A stretch of DNA of 64,000 nucleotides from Gentiana macrophylla (taxonomy: Eukaryota > Streptophyta > Magnoliopsida > Gentianales > Gentianaceae): positions 54,515,947 through 54,579,946 of the forward strand of contig CM047806.1 in assembly GCA_026214975.1 (NCBI GenBank), written 5' to 3'. The stretch's first letter is position 1; each line of letters opens with the position of its first letter. Made by a program: the position numbers and the translations under genes. This document shows, piece after piece, positions 12,232 through 22,381 of the stretch. The notes beneath the pieces are model-generated. The model saw only the letters and a list, made by a program, of their open reading frames with translations. It made no database searches and was not told where the DNA came from.

Positions 12232-12570
12232 AAGCTCAACATATTTATAGGGCAAGACCCAGACCCAAAGATTCTATTTATGGTGCAACAATTGCTATAG
12301 TAACTTTCCCAGTAAAGTCAAGTTCATCTAGTTCACTTTACGTATGCCTAGTCCGCCGACTTCTTTTGGTTTACAGATTTCATCCCAGGAGATCATATGC
12401 ATTTTTTCACGAACCCTCATCATCCCCCCAACGAAAGTCCCTACAAATTCATTCCATTGATGCTATAGTAGAGATTGGCAGCTTGAAAATCTGCATCTGG
12501 TAATACGGAGCTTTTAATTAAAATATTTCAGCCTACTTTAGATAGGGCTTTGGAGCTCCAGGATATGCCA
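12232..12570 (-). pseudogene. LINE (L1-type) reverse transcriptase remnant
   Basis: Read on the minus strand, frames with shifts give IFKLPISTIASME, then ICRDFRWG, then KMHMISWDEICKPKEVGGLG, then LLGKLL-QLLHHK and LWVWVLPYKY. This is the order found at the C-terminal end of plant L1 reverse transcriptases, before the zinc-binding domain (CR-F-WG, W-CKPK-GGLG, LLKW-WR-L). Stops and frameshifts make it a relic. Both ends are truncated and no poly(A) tail is visible at this scale. Confidence 0.75.
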
Positions 12571-13137
12571 ATTTAGTCTTCATTCTGTCAATATGAAAAA
12601 AATCCACAGCCATAAAGGCTCTGATCATGTCATTCAAATACCGAGATTATATCCTAAAAAGTCAAGGGATTGACACAGTATTATTATCCAATCCTTGAAG
12701 GATATGAAATAAGAGTCCAACATGGACACGTCACAGGAATGCCTAGGGCAAAAGTCCCTCTATATAAACGATTTCAAGAACTACGAAGAGACTTGATTCC
12801 TGAACAATTACATGATAGGTAGGCAATTTGGGATTAATCATCTCAGGCTCAGTCTAAAATCCAAAAACACCACCCCCATTTCTTATATTCTTTCTTGAAT
12901 TAATTGCCACTAGGAAAATACGGCCGGATTATTTATTAGACGAGATCCAACATCGTCATCAACCAAATTGAGATTGAAGTGGACCGCTTAATTGCCACTT
13001 GTTCCAATACCAAATTTAAGCTTAAATCTTAAATCTCCAACTCGAGGTGAATCCGCCCTTGATGTGGTCCTGTAAATCAAGCTTGAATATTAAAAGAGTT
13101 GTATGAATTAATTTATTTGATTGGAAATCAAATTAGA

Positions 13138-13140
<3 letters not shown>
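12571..13140. other. Unassigned AT-rich spacer
   Basis: No coding region is recognisable on either strand. A TATATAAA at 12761-12768 and a few short purine tracts could belong to an old LTR fragment, but no partner copy exists in the window to prove it. Confidence 0.5.

Positions 13141-13230
<90 letters not shown>
13141..13230. repeat. (AT)45 microsatellite
   Basis: Ninety bases of uninterrupted AT dinucleotide. It yields an artificial ORF of alternating Ile and Tyr. A tract of this length is likely to be variable in length between individuals. Confidence 0.98.
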
Positions 13231-13234
<4 letters not shown>

Positions 13235-13412
13235 TCCTTTTCGTGATTTTATGTTGGTTCAGTACCAAACGGACCATTATAAAATTTATGATATTTTATT
13301 GTCGAATTGATGCTCTTGTTGGCTTGTTTTTTTTTTCTTTTTCAATTTACTTATAGGATTCATTTATTTATGCACAAACACATTGGATAATCATTGATGA
13401 AAATAAACAATA

Positions 13413-16200
13413 GATTGAAAAGCATTACGGAAATATTATTATTATTATTATTCTTATGAAATTGTATTTAGTAAGTTAAGGGCGAATTTGGAATTTTGTG
13501 GGACTTAGGGTTCCTAATTGTGATATATTAATATTGGATGTGATGATGAATAAAACATAGAAAAATATTCGTTTGATCAATTTTTTCATGGTATCAGAGG
13601 TAGGTTCCATTCTTCAAAAAAAAAAAGGAAAAACCCTGCGCCTGCAGGATCAAGTCGGCAAATATAGGCGATTAGGGGCACGACCGGCTGAGTTTCCCAT
13701 GGAACAAAATCATCGGTTGGCGGTTGCTGAAGGTGAACTATTGGATGCTCTTGGAAAATATAGCCGATTAGTGGGACGTCTTATTATCTTGGGGGTACGC
13801 GTCTCAATTTGGCTTATTTTGTCCATATCTTATCCCACTTTATGTAGGAACAGCGAGTTGAACATTAAGAAGCTGCGTTAAGAGTGGTTCGGTACTTGAA
13901 GAAAAACCAGGGTCAAGGTGTTCTTTTGCCTAGAAGGGTGGTGTCATTCGGATTGGGAAAGTTTCCATATTACTTGTCGGTCCTTAATGTTGGAATAGTG
14001 TCCTAAACCCAATCGGGTTGGACCGGATCCGAGCGGGTCGGATCATTTCTACTATTTCTTTATGTTTGTGCATATATTAAATGGCTTTTCTGTTGTCATA
14101 TATTTGTTCTTTTAAAGAACCAATTATGAATTGTTATATGATAACGTCCTTAGTATTAAACTGTGATAGAGAAACCATGATAGGCGATTATGGTTGATGA
14201 GATCTCTAATCACTTTAACAAGTTTGATACTTAAATGTCTCTAGGCTGATGTACTATTAAATGGCCTTCTTATAAGGAATGTCTTACTCTCGTGAATCTT
14301 TGCAAAGTGGGAGTAAACGAGTTACTTCGAGAGAGCATGATATCCAGATTATAAGATACGGTCGTTAATGTTTGACACTCGACGTACGACCGTATGGATA
14401 TTATTACAGCGATAGGATTGTAAGTTACACGGTAACTGTTTCACATGAAAGGTAGTAGTCATTGCATTTGACTCTTCCGATAATTGGGGGTCACGGTGTG
14501 TTGCTAGACGCTATCCCGTGATCGTTAGGTATGAAGGGCATTTTTGTAATTTGCACTTTGTGTCTACGACCAACATATTCGGAAGTCTATCGGGTCACAC
14601 ACATATGAACATCTAGTCGGATTAAAATGCGGTTATAGTTGATAACCAAATAAGGAAAGATTTTATCTCGTACTATAAAGGTTATAGTGGTAAATTAATA
14701 TGGTGGTATTTATTTATTATTGAATAAATTAAATACAAGATATTAATAGTATTATATTAATTAAAGGATATTCCGGATGCCAATTTATTGGCATATGGGG
14801 CGCAACTTGTGAGTGTATAAGATACACTTGGATTGTGTAATTTAATTAATGATATTACCTATTATTAATATTAGATATTAATAAAATAAAATTATATAGA
14901 TATGTTGTGAATGCATGCGTGTGTGTACATTAAATGCAAATTGGATTTTCATGCATGCGCACCATAGTATTTATATATGATATATATTAATAGATTTATA
15001 TGTGTTATATATATGTGATATATACACATGTGTAAATTGATTTATGGTAATATAATAAAAGATAAATATTGTCAATATAAGATATTGACAATATCTTGGA
15101 AATATTCAATATGAGATATTGACAATATCCTAGATTTATTTAATATGAGATATTATAATAAATGAGACAAATCAATCAATCATATTTTCCTTATTTTATT
15201 GGAAAAAGGTTTTCTTCTCCTCCACACTTCTTGGGGCGCCACTTTCCCTATAAATAGGAAGTGGGTGTCATGCTCTTTTATGACAACATGATTCCAAGAA
15301 CTAATAGTTCTTGTGTAAAATAGAGCATCCTATAGAGAGTTGGAGAGAGAGGGAAAGCGGGCGGTCTAAGCAACCGGAGTTTTCCAATAAGCAATCCATG
15401 ATGGGATTCCAGCGGGTTGTTCGTGTGGACTAGCGGTAGAGGCCGAACACTTGGGCGGCTCCATGCGAACTACTCTCCTTAGACGGTCAAAGCGTCGATC
15501 TTTTATATCAACCAAGGTAACCACCGTCTACTACTTGTTTGTTTATTGCTTAAACGAAGTCGATCTTGGGTAAAAGGAAATCAAATTTTTGAATTCCGCT
15601 GCGTTCCCGCGTAGATTTCCTAACACTTAAGTGGATAGTTCATGTTACTTGGGACCTCTCCGGTCTCGTGGAAGACCAAGAAGAAGTACCGGTCCTCCGC
15701 TCAAGATGAATGCTGCACTATGGGTTGCGATTACGTGTGAATTGAATGGCTTTTGTAGCTCTTTAGGTGTTAGGATACCGACATGTATTTCTCTTCATTG
15801 TGATAGCCAATCCGCTTTACATATGTGATAGTCAATCCGCTTTACATATTGCGCAGAATCCGGTGTTTCATGAGCGGACAAAACATATTGAATCCGATTG
15901 TCACTCTATTCGTGATGCGATTACGGAAGGCCTCATTGCTCCCGATATGTTCTTACACGGGTCCAACTTGCGGATATCTTCATGAAAGCCTCGGGAAATA
16001 ACAATTTGATTTTGTTATGCAAGTTGGGCATCTTGATCTTTACGCTCAGACTTGAGAGGTATTACGGAAATTATACTATTATTATTCTTATAAAATTGTA
16101 TTTAGTATGCTAAGGGCGAATTTGAAATTTTGTGGGACGTAGTGTTCCTAATAAATATTATATGTGATGATGAACGAAAATATTGGTTTGATCAAATTAG
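13413..16200 (+). mobile_element. Internally deleted Ty1-copia relic, split by a solo LTR
   Basis: Two short direct repeats (about 13425-13585 and 16060-16200) share ATTACGGAAAT, GTATTTAGTA, TTAAGGGCGAATTTG and TTTGATCAA. They look like LTRs of roughly 150 bp. The left one is followed by a Met-type primer site, TGGTATCAGAG, at about 13589. Between them only the end of RT and RNase H survives. Recognisable pieces are MEQNHRLAVAEGELLDA and YSRLVGRLI near 13700-13790, AALRVVRYLKK near 13880, then after the solo [32 protein letters not shown] and VQLADIF near 15975. CDSQSALHM is duplicated at 15800-15860. Gag, protease, integrase and most of RT are missing, so it cannot be autonomous. Confidence 0.75.
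13988..15625 (+). repeat. Solo copia LTR with CTTAA target duplication
   Basis: It runs from TGTTGGAATAG to TTTCCTAACA. CTTAA lies on both sides (13983-13987 and 15626-15630), a perfect 5-bp duplication. Its ends match the reverse-oriented LTR at 50994-52809: both share CCTAAACCCAATCGGGTTGG at one end and the AATTCCGC-rich CCTAACA at the other. It sits within the RNase H of the relic copia. An intact insertion followed by LTR-LTR recombination explains it. Confidence 0.92.
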
Positions 16201-16388
16201 TCGAAAGCTCCTTTAAATTTAGGTAAAAATCCACATCTCCCCCCTTATTTAAGCTTTAATTCACACTCCATTTTTAGTTGCAATAATGACAAAAAATATT
16301 TCACTGGACTAAAATACCCCTCGATGAGCATTTACTTCCTTCAATTCGCTGAAAGAAAGAAACTCTTATTCTTCCTACCAGATCGGCA
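16201..16388. other. AT-rich spacer before gene fragments
   Basis: No feature is recognised. The stretch ACTAAAATACCCCTC and the following pyrimidine-rich region could be a degraded 5' UTR of the fragment that starts at 16389, which is a guess. Confidence 0.4.
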
Positions 16389-16461
16389 ATGACGGACTCA
16401 ACAGAACGTGAAACTTTATGCTACTTCGCCATACTCTCCGAGCAAGCCAAATGCTATGATG
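16389..16461 (+). pseudogene. 14-3-3-like first exon fragment
   Basis: ATG at 16389 opens a 24-codon exon containing ERETLCYFAILSEQAKCYD. This resembles the N-terminal helix of 14-3-3 phosphoserine-binding proteins (E-R-E-x-x-V-Y-x-A-K-L-x-E-Q-A-E-R-Y-D). It ends GATG followed by GTAACT, a good donor at the place where some plant 14-3-3 genes have their first intron. Several conserved residues are altered and no further 14-3-3 exon is found downstream. It is probably a captured or decayed fragment. The call rests on 20 residues. Confidence 0.5.
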
Positions 16462-16689
16462 GTAACTTCCTTACATACGCTAATTGAGCTTCTGAAATTA
16501 TGTAGATCTGATTTTATGGCTGGACTTAAGTTCATTTTATATTTTTCTTGCTGATTTCTTTCTTTCTTTCTTTTTGTTTTTGGAAGGAGGAGTAGTTTGT
16601 AAGGGTTTGGAGCATGGTTGCGGTCATTGGAAGAGAAATAAGTTTGGTGGACTTAATTTAAATTAAAGGATCTGTAAGTTTACTTTCAG

Positions 16690-16999
16690 AATGAAAATGC
16701 GCTCAAGCAGTTTGAGAATGAGTTGAAGGAGAGGGAACTGGTTAAGGATGCTAGAGAAAGTTTTGATAATCAACTCAAGATTCTGAAGATGAAAGATAAC
16801 GTGTTTGCATTGAATGAACAAGGCAAAGAAAAAAGGTGCTTTCTCCAGCTTGATGGCTGCGAAATTCATGCCTAAGAGCTTGCATTGCATCAGTATGATG
16901 TTAACGGATGAGTGGATTAAGAATGAGACGGAGTATATGGAAGAGGAAAAACCAGAACCTGATTATGAGGATCCGAATCATTACCATTATGCAATTTAA
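16690..16999 (+). pseudogene. Galacturonosyltransferase (GAUT/GT8)-like exon fragment
   Basis: After an acceptor-like TTTCAG (ends 16689) an open frame reads a Lys/Glu-rich helix. A frameshift near 16817 moves into the frame KKKGAFSSLMAAKF, then MPKSLHCISMMLTDEWI, then EDPNHYHYAI and a stop at 16997-16999. PKSLHC-x-LT followed by LYHYAIFSDN is characteristic of GAUT family pectin glycosyltransferases, just ahead of the GT8 catalytic domain, which is absent here. The frameshift and truncation mark it as a relic. It lies 230 bp from the 14-3-3-like exon, and the two are unrelated families. Confidence 0.6.
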
Positions 17000-18543
17000 T
17001 CACAAGAAAACGGCATTGAGAATCAAGTTCGTCTATTTTTTTTAATCGATTGTTGATTTTGCTACATATTGATTATGGAAATTATTCCTACAATTGTACA
17101 ATTATAATTTAGCTATATTGGTATGCTTCGGTTGTGAAATTGCTACTTGACAACTATTTTGTTTCTTGGCTAGCTTGTGTTATTGTGATATTGTGATTAT
17201 GAATATGAAAGCAAAAAGTAGAAATAGTTTCTTCTTCTTTACAAGCAAGTGTTTCTTATGCTTTCACTTGCTCTAAGATGGCCTCATTTGAGTTGTGATT
17301 ATGGCAGAAAGGTGGCCAACCGGTGATACTAATCTTGTGATCATCGACATCGATCATGTGATATGATCGACATCTTGTGATATCGATCATTATTATTGTG
17401 TGTCTTTGGTCGACATATTGAAACCGAAAGCGGAGATCTACGAGCTAATGTTCCAAGAAGATGCTAATGCTCCTTGGTAATGATCTGTGAATTGAGATAG
17501 GGTACAAATGTTAAATCATTTGTTGTTAAGGTTGACTTTATTTAGAAAATATTAAACCATTTGGTGTAGAGTTGGAGAAGAAGATTATGGTAGCAATCGA
17601 CATTGTCCAGATTTTTAGGTGCTTAGATAATCATTAATTTCCTTGATTTAATTTAATTATCATATATGTTGATGTTAAAGTTATTTATCATATATGTTGT
17701 AATTTTTTTTTCTATTGTGATTGAATGTGTTATTTCAAAATACACAAGTTTTTTGGGTGTTAATGTGATTACATTATTGTCCAAATGATTTTTAGTTTAC
17801 GGTTTGTTTCCGTTTTAATCCATAAAGGAATATAGGCTGTCGGTGTTGTTGTAAAGCTTGCCGAGTCCATGATTTTTGGCTAATCATATTAATGGTAATG
17901 GTAATGATGTAATTGCGTTTGTTAATAAAACGTGTTGCCGTGATGCTGTTATTGTGTTAGTGTAAACGCTGCGATTATTCGAATTTCAAAATCTACATCG
18001 AAAGGGTATCATATGAGATCTCAAAATGAAGAGAAAAAAAATGAATTTTGGTGAAAGAATTTTAATGATCGATGTTCTAAATTAAAAGTTACGGTTGTTT
18101 ATAAGTAAAACTCCGATTAATGCATTTTTCGTCTTTTAAAATTTACGTCATAAGGGTATCATATGAGATCTCAAAATAAAGAGATAAAAAAAATAAATTA
18201 AAAAAAAAAAAGGAATGTTGGGAGCTGGGACTGGGACGCGCGTCTATTGTATAGTAAATGTATTTTTGTCCGTCTGAATTTTTTTTTTTGGTCATTTTTA
18301 CAACTAAAAAAAGAAATGTGTCCCGTTTATTCATTTTCTATTGAAATTAAATTGGACTTTTGGCTTCTTCCCCCTTAAATCTATAGGCGAATGCAGTAAA
18401 TAGAAAGTATTATCTAAAAAACCATAATGTTTCAACATCAAAGAAATATAAAACAAATCCAGCTAATTATTCAAAAACTAAAAAAGAAAAAAGAAAAGAG
18501 AATAATCAAAACAAAGGGGCTCCAAACGCTACATCGTCTAAGT
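17000..18543. other. Intergenic AT-rich region
   Basis: No gene is recognised on either strand. It contains the short direct repeat described at 17981-18200 and several ATCGAC/GATCAT-rich stretches at 17330-17400 with local dyad symmetry. The right end forms the 3' flank of the minus-strand LTPG gene. Confidence 0.5.
17981..18200. repeat. Pair of imperfect ~60-bp direct repeats
   Basis: A 26-base core with AAGGGTATCATATGAGATCT is identical at 18002-18027 and 18152-18177, exactly 150 bp apart. The flanks are similar on both sides: TTTCAAAATCTACATCG versus TTTTAAAATTTACGTCA, then an A/G-rich tail. The origin is unknown; it could be a partial tandem duplication. Confidence 0.8.
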
Positions 18544-19779
18544 TCAAATGAAAAAAGACGAAAGAATTATTAAACTACAAGAAAATATTGACACTGGCAC
18601 AATAAAAGTGGCTGTGGAGGAGGAGCATGGAGCTAGCGCCGGAGATACATAATATTGCGAATCGTCATTGATTGGGGCTGTAAACAAAAATAAAAAAAAT
18701 GTCACGTTTACTATTAAAGAAATGTTATTTAATAGTATTTTATTTTAGCATACAAAATAAATTTTGTGCTTATGCCGAAAAAACTCAACAAAAAAAAAAA
18801 AAACCTCACCGGGTGTTGAGGGAGACGGCGGAGATGGAAACGGCTGAGATGGAGACGGCGATGTCGTTGGAGGTAAAGTAACTGTTGATGCATGGTCAAA
18901 AACATATTATAATAACATACATATAAAAAATAAAAAAAAATAAAAAAATAAAAGACAACTCATGAATTAGCAAAAACAAACATTCATCATTTTAACAGTG
19001 TTTTTAATTTTCCAAAAAAAAAAAAAAAAAAACACAGTGTTTTTAAATCTAATATTTAAAATTGGTAAAACCCATAAAAAGAAATACATCTTAAAAAAAA
19101 AAACCATACATTCTTCTCAAAAAAAAAAACCATACATAAAGTCAAAGAAAACTCACTATTGCATGCAGTGATGGGTGGTGCTGAGACATGACAAAGCTGA
19201 GGCAAGGAGGCAGCCTTGGTGTAATTAATCTTTATTCCAAGGAGTTTTGTAGCTTGATCCATTGCATAACAAACGCATTGAAAATCCTTTTTTAATACCG
19301 TTGTAAATCCCTTACAACATTCATTTGTAGGTACACTCTGATTGCTTGGTTCTTGAATGAATGTTTGACAATCTATCATGTCAAACAATATGGAATCACA
19401 CGGGTTTCCCGGTGGTGGTAGTGGTGCCTCCACCGGTGGGCTTGGTTCAGGTGGTGTAACTGTAGTGAATATCAAGAAAACATGCATTAAGAATTAGAAA
19501 TCATAAACCCAGGATGATAACTATATGAATTAATTTTGTAAATTTATTCTTGAATAAAAAGGTTCATATTCAATAATAATTGTAAAATTGACTACCCGGT
19601 GAAGGTGACGGTGAATCCGCAGGCGGTGACGGTGTTGGCGACGGTGGGGTGGCATTGGTGGCGGGTGGTGATGAAGGGGATTGGATATTCCCATAGGGTA
19701 ATATGATCCAATCGGCATGGGCTGTGGATGTAAAAATTAGGGTTATAAAGAAGCATAAAATGAAGGATAAATTCACCAT
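18544..19779 (-). CDS. GPI-anchored non-specific lipid-transfer protein (LTPG-like)
   Basis: This four-exon gene encodes 230 aa. Exons: 19779-19596, 19459-19157, 18881-18810, 18677-18544; the three introns (136, 275 and 132 nt) are all GT-AG and the phases fit, total 693 nt including TGA. The chosen start is MVNLSF; an upstream GTG is not a plant start. Residues 1-22 are a signal peptide (cleavage after STAHA). Residues 33-81 are Pro/Ser-rich. Residues 82-161 hold the eight-cysteine motif C-X9-C-X16-CC-X12-CXC-X25-C-X9-C (C82, 92, 109, 110, 123, 125, 151, 161), which folds around a lipid-binding cavity. A second Pro/Ser linker (164-188) follows, then a C-terminal hydrophobic tail (about 208-230) after small residues CSSS, typical of a GPI-attachment signal. 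Candidate N-glycosylation sites are N42, N101 and N140. LTPGs act at the outer plasma membrane and cell wall, often in cuticle lipid export. Exons 3 and 4 are inferred from splice signals and sense. Confidence 0.87.
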
Positions 19780-20336
19780 GTTTAATTTGCACACCAGAAG
19801 AATTGAATAAAAGAATATAAAAAAAAACTTTTACAAGTGATTTGGGATGAAAGGAAAGTTTTGGGAGTGGTGTTATTACTTTGAATATAAATATTGTACA
19901 TGTATCCAAGAATCTCTGTGTGGTTGTTATGATTTTATTAGAAATAAAGCTTTAAGCGAAAATCTCATTTTGAAAAATATAAAAATAAATTCTCATTTTG
20001 AAATTTAAAATCTGCTGATTATTATCCGCAAATTTTGTCAAATACAACTGATGTGATTCTTTTCAAAAAAAGAAAAAAAAGAAAAAGAAAGAAACTGATG
20101 TGATAAACCTTTTTTGAGATTTATTTTATCTTTTTCTAATTCCGTTACTCGCCCCGTCAACAATTGAATTGTCCCCAGTCTTTTCTCTCTTTTATATTTT
20201 CTCTTTTCGAGAAATTTTCCTTCGCTTATTTTATTTCCTACACATTTTATTTATTCAATTTCTTTTTGGAGAAAGTTAGATACATTTCTTTTGTAGCATT
20301 TTCTTGTTTTCATCTAAAACTATCATTATTGTAGTT

Positions 20337-20392
<56 letters not shown>

Positions 20393-20603
20393 TGAAAGGC
20401 ATCATTGTATCTTTAAACGCATTTTGACGTTTCCAAATGATTATTTTGATGTTACTTTTTTAATCGATATTCATGTTGAATTAAAACTAATAATGTGATT
20501 AACTCCACAGGTGATGCACAACTCTGATACACAACTAAGCCTAAAGTGGTGGTGGTGGTTTATTTTATTAATCCAGAAATAATATTATTATAAATATGAT
20601 TAT
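19780..20603. other. LTPG upstream region
   Basis: This is the 5' flank and presumed promoter of the minus-strand LTPG gene, up to the start of the Tat-like LTR. No clear TATA box with good spacing was found. The poly(T) tract at 20339 is the only strong feature. Confidence 0.5.
20339..20391. repeat. 53-base poly(T) tract
   Basis: Uninterrupted T run. On the minus strand it is a poly(A), so it may mark the tail of an old retroposed copy or be simple slippage. No recognisable retroposed gene lies beside it. The exact length is uncertain in any assembly. Confidence 0.95.
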
Positions 20604-21259
20604 TGATACGTCAAGCCAACAAAAGAATCCGTGAATTCACGCTGGGTCTGTAGGTAGGCCTAATAACGAACAGGGTCATCGGCCCAACCAGTCCGCACCG
20701 ACATAAGCCGGACTGAGCCAGGTATAATCCCGCCCGCCTCAAGCCTTTACGATTTTCATCATTAGCTAGGCAACGGGCGTCGATTAGCAAAGCGTTCAGC
20801 TTGCCACCTACGGGGCGACATGAAGCATTGGGGGACGCAGTCCGCCATCTTGGACCAAGTCCGCATGACTAGGCGAACATAGTTCAAACACGACGGTTAC
20901 AAGATGAAGAGCCCACAGTTGCTAAGTATAGGGCTCGCACATTCTAAGGCTGCCATGTCGGCCTTGTAGCTAACCGTGCTTTGTAAAACTTAACTATATC
21001 TTAATCACTGTAATTAGTAACCCGCCGCCTCTCGTGCCTATAAATAGCGGCACATGTAACACAAAAAGACCAAGTCATTAATACAGAAAGCAGATATACC
21101 TTGGCAATTTGCCGACAACCAGCTCGCCAATTTACTTTCCTGATCGCCTTCAAACTTTTCTTGAGCGCCACCGTGTACCACCGGCAAAATCACACATTTC
21201 AGACAGATATCCACCCATAAATCATTCAAAATATGTTTTTGATAATTTTGGCGTTATCA
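20604..21259 (+). repeat. 5' LTR of the Tat-like element
   Basis: TGATACGTCAAG to GGCGTTATCA, 656 bp, with TGATA/TATCA inverted ends. The next bases are a primer-site-like sequence. The 5 bp before it are ATTAT; the matching duplication should lie beyond the window. It is GC-richer than its surroundings. Confidence 0.78.
21039..21046 (+). promoter_or_regulatory. TATA box of the Tat-like LTR
   Basis: TATAAATA, about 220 bp before the LTR end, preceded by a GC-rich CCCGCCGCC stretch. Position fits an LTR promoter with U3 left and R-U5 right. Confidence 0.6.
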
Positions 21260-21260
21260 G

Positions 21261-21278
21261 TTGGCTCCGTTCTTGGGA
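21261..21278 (+). other. Primer binding site of the Tat-like element
   Basis: TTGGCTCCGTTCTTGGGA one base after the LTR. It resembles the TTGGCGCCGT-type primer sites of plant Tat elements with a few changes. The tRNA identity is not certain. Confidence 0.6.
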
Positions 21279-21387
21279 TATTACGCTATTTAGCATTTTT
21301 CCGATCATATCAGCCGCCCAAAAAACGATTTCACAGCGGCTCCAGCAAAGGAAAACAACCAATATTTGGTTTTTCGGTGAGCAAAAA

Positions 21388-21514
21388 CGTCCGACTTTTG
21401 GCTTTCCGCCAAGTTCAAATGTCCGACTTTTGGCTTTTCGACAGGTAAAACGTTCGACTTTTGGTTTTCCGGCCAAAGAAAACTTCCATCTTTTGGAATT
21501 TCGACCGAAAAACC
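21388..21514 (+). repeat. 31-32 bp minisatellite in the Tat leader
   Basis: Units begin at 21388, 21420, 21451 and 21483 (spacing 32, 31, 32). The shared core is CGTCCGACTTTTGGCTTT; the fourth unit is the most diverged. A partial unit precedes at 21361. It lies between primer site and gag start, so it would be part of the leader RNA. Confidence 0.8.
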
Positions 21515-21690
21515 TACAAATCAGCCTCGGATTCATGAATTTAGCACATATCCTTGGATTTTTCGCTCAAATTTCCGTCAAATTCACCAGATTTGCACCG
21601 TGTTTTCGCAAAGTTCATCGGACCTTCATCAGAATTTCCAGATCTGCATTTTATGACTTGCATGTGCTACTAGATTCCATTGACATCATT

Positions 21691-22175
21691 ATGACTGGAA
21701 CAAAGTCTGCAGAACCTGCTACGCCAGGTGGCTTACCCCCTATGGCCAGAAGGACAGGTCAAAATCTTCTTCAAAACACCAATGGGTGGACTTTGGACAT
21801 GCTCAGGTCCAAAATCTATAGAACGGTCCCACCCAAAAGGATGTGCGGACCTTCCTTAATGACAAGGCAATACCTAAGAATACACTTGAGGCCTCCGGCC
21901 ACCGTATTGGAAAGAAGTCGAAGGATCTTCCCGGCATATGAAACCTCGTGAGCTGTCTCCGGACGTAAAGACGGTTGCGCGTAGGGATCCAAATACAGCT
22001 ACCGCACTGGCCCACGCCGAATATGTTGAATGAATGTGGAAAGCCAACCAACATCTTATCACCATAGGGTTACCCACTAGACCGATCAATGATCTCCCTT
22101 TACCGAACATTGGCACACCAGTCGGGCTCCCAGCTTAGCCCTATGGCTCTTCTTCTCAATGCTCTGGTAGGGAAG
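21691..22175 (+). pseudogene. Tat-like gag, N-terminal part
   Basis: ATG at 21691 starts MTGTKSAEPATPGGLPPMA, the polar N-terminus of the gag. A longer ORF that runs through the LTR and leader has no meaning upstream of this Met. The frame decays after about 21950. It is interrupted at 22175 by the truncated Ty3 insertion and resumes at 26755. Confidence 0.65.
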
Positions 22176-22315
22176 TGATCGCGTGTAAGTCACTAACGTC
22201 GATATTACTAGCAAGAATACTAGGTACATCGCAGTATAGTAAATACGAGTCAATGTCGATCCCACAGAAACAATGCAACTTATACGTATAAATGATTCTA
22301 ACCTAATTAAAATGC
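22176..22315 (-). repeat. 3' LTR fragment of the truncated Ty3 element
   Basis: TGATCGCGTGTAAGTCACTA onward matches 25305-25445, including TTATACGTATAAA and GATTCTAACCTAATTAA. Similarity stops near 22315. On the minus strand this is the U5 end; the rest of the LTR is lost. Confidence 0.85.
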
Positions 22316-22381
22316 AACTAGGTATATCGCAGTATATTAATTTCTTATGAACAACTTTAATTTTATTCTAAAAAAAATAAT

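Noticed and set aside
13099..13356. ORF with a long Ile-Tyr repeat
   Set aside because: It is the translation of the (AT)45 microsatellite, not a gene.
20304..20498. ORF with a poly-Phe stretch
   Set aside because: It is the translation of the poly(T) tract.
21109..21690. Upstream part of a 280-codon ORF running into the Tat gag
   Set aside because: It crosses the LTR end, primer site and leader minisatellite. Only the part from Met at 21691 looks like gag.
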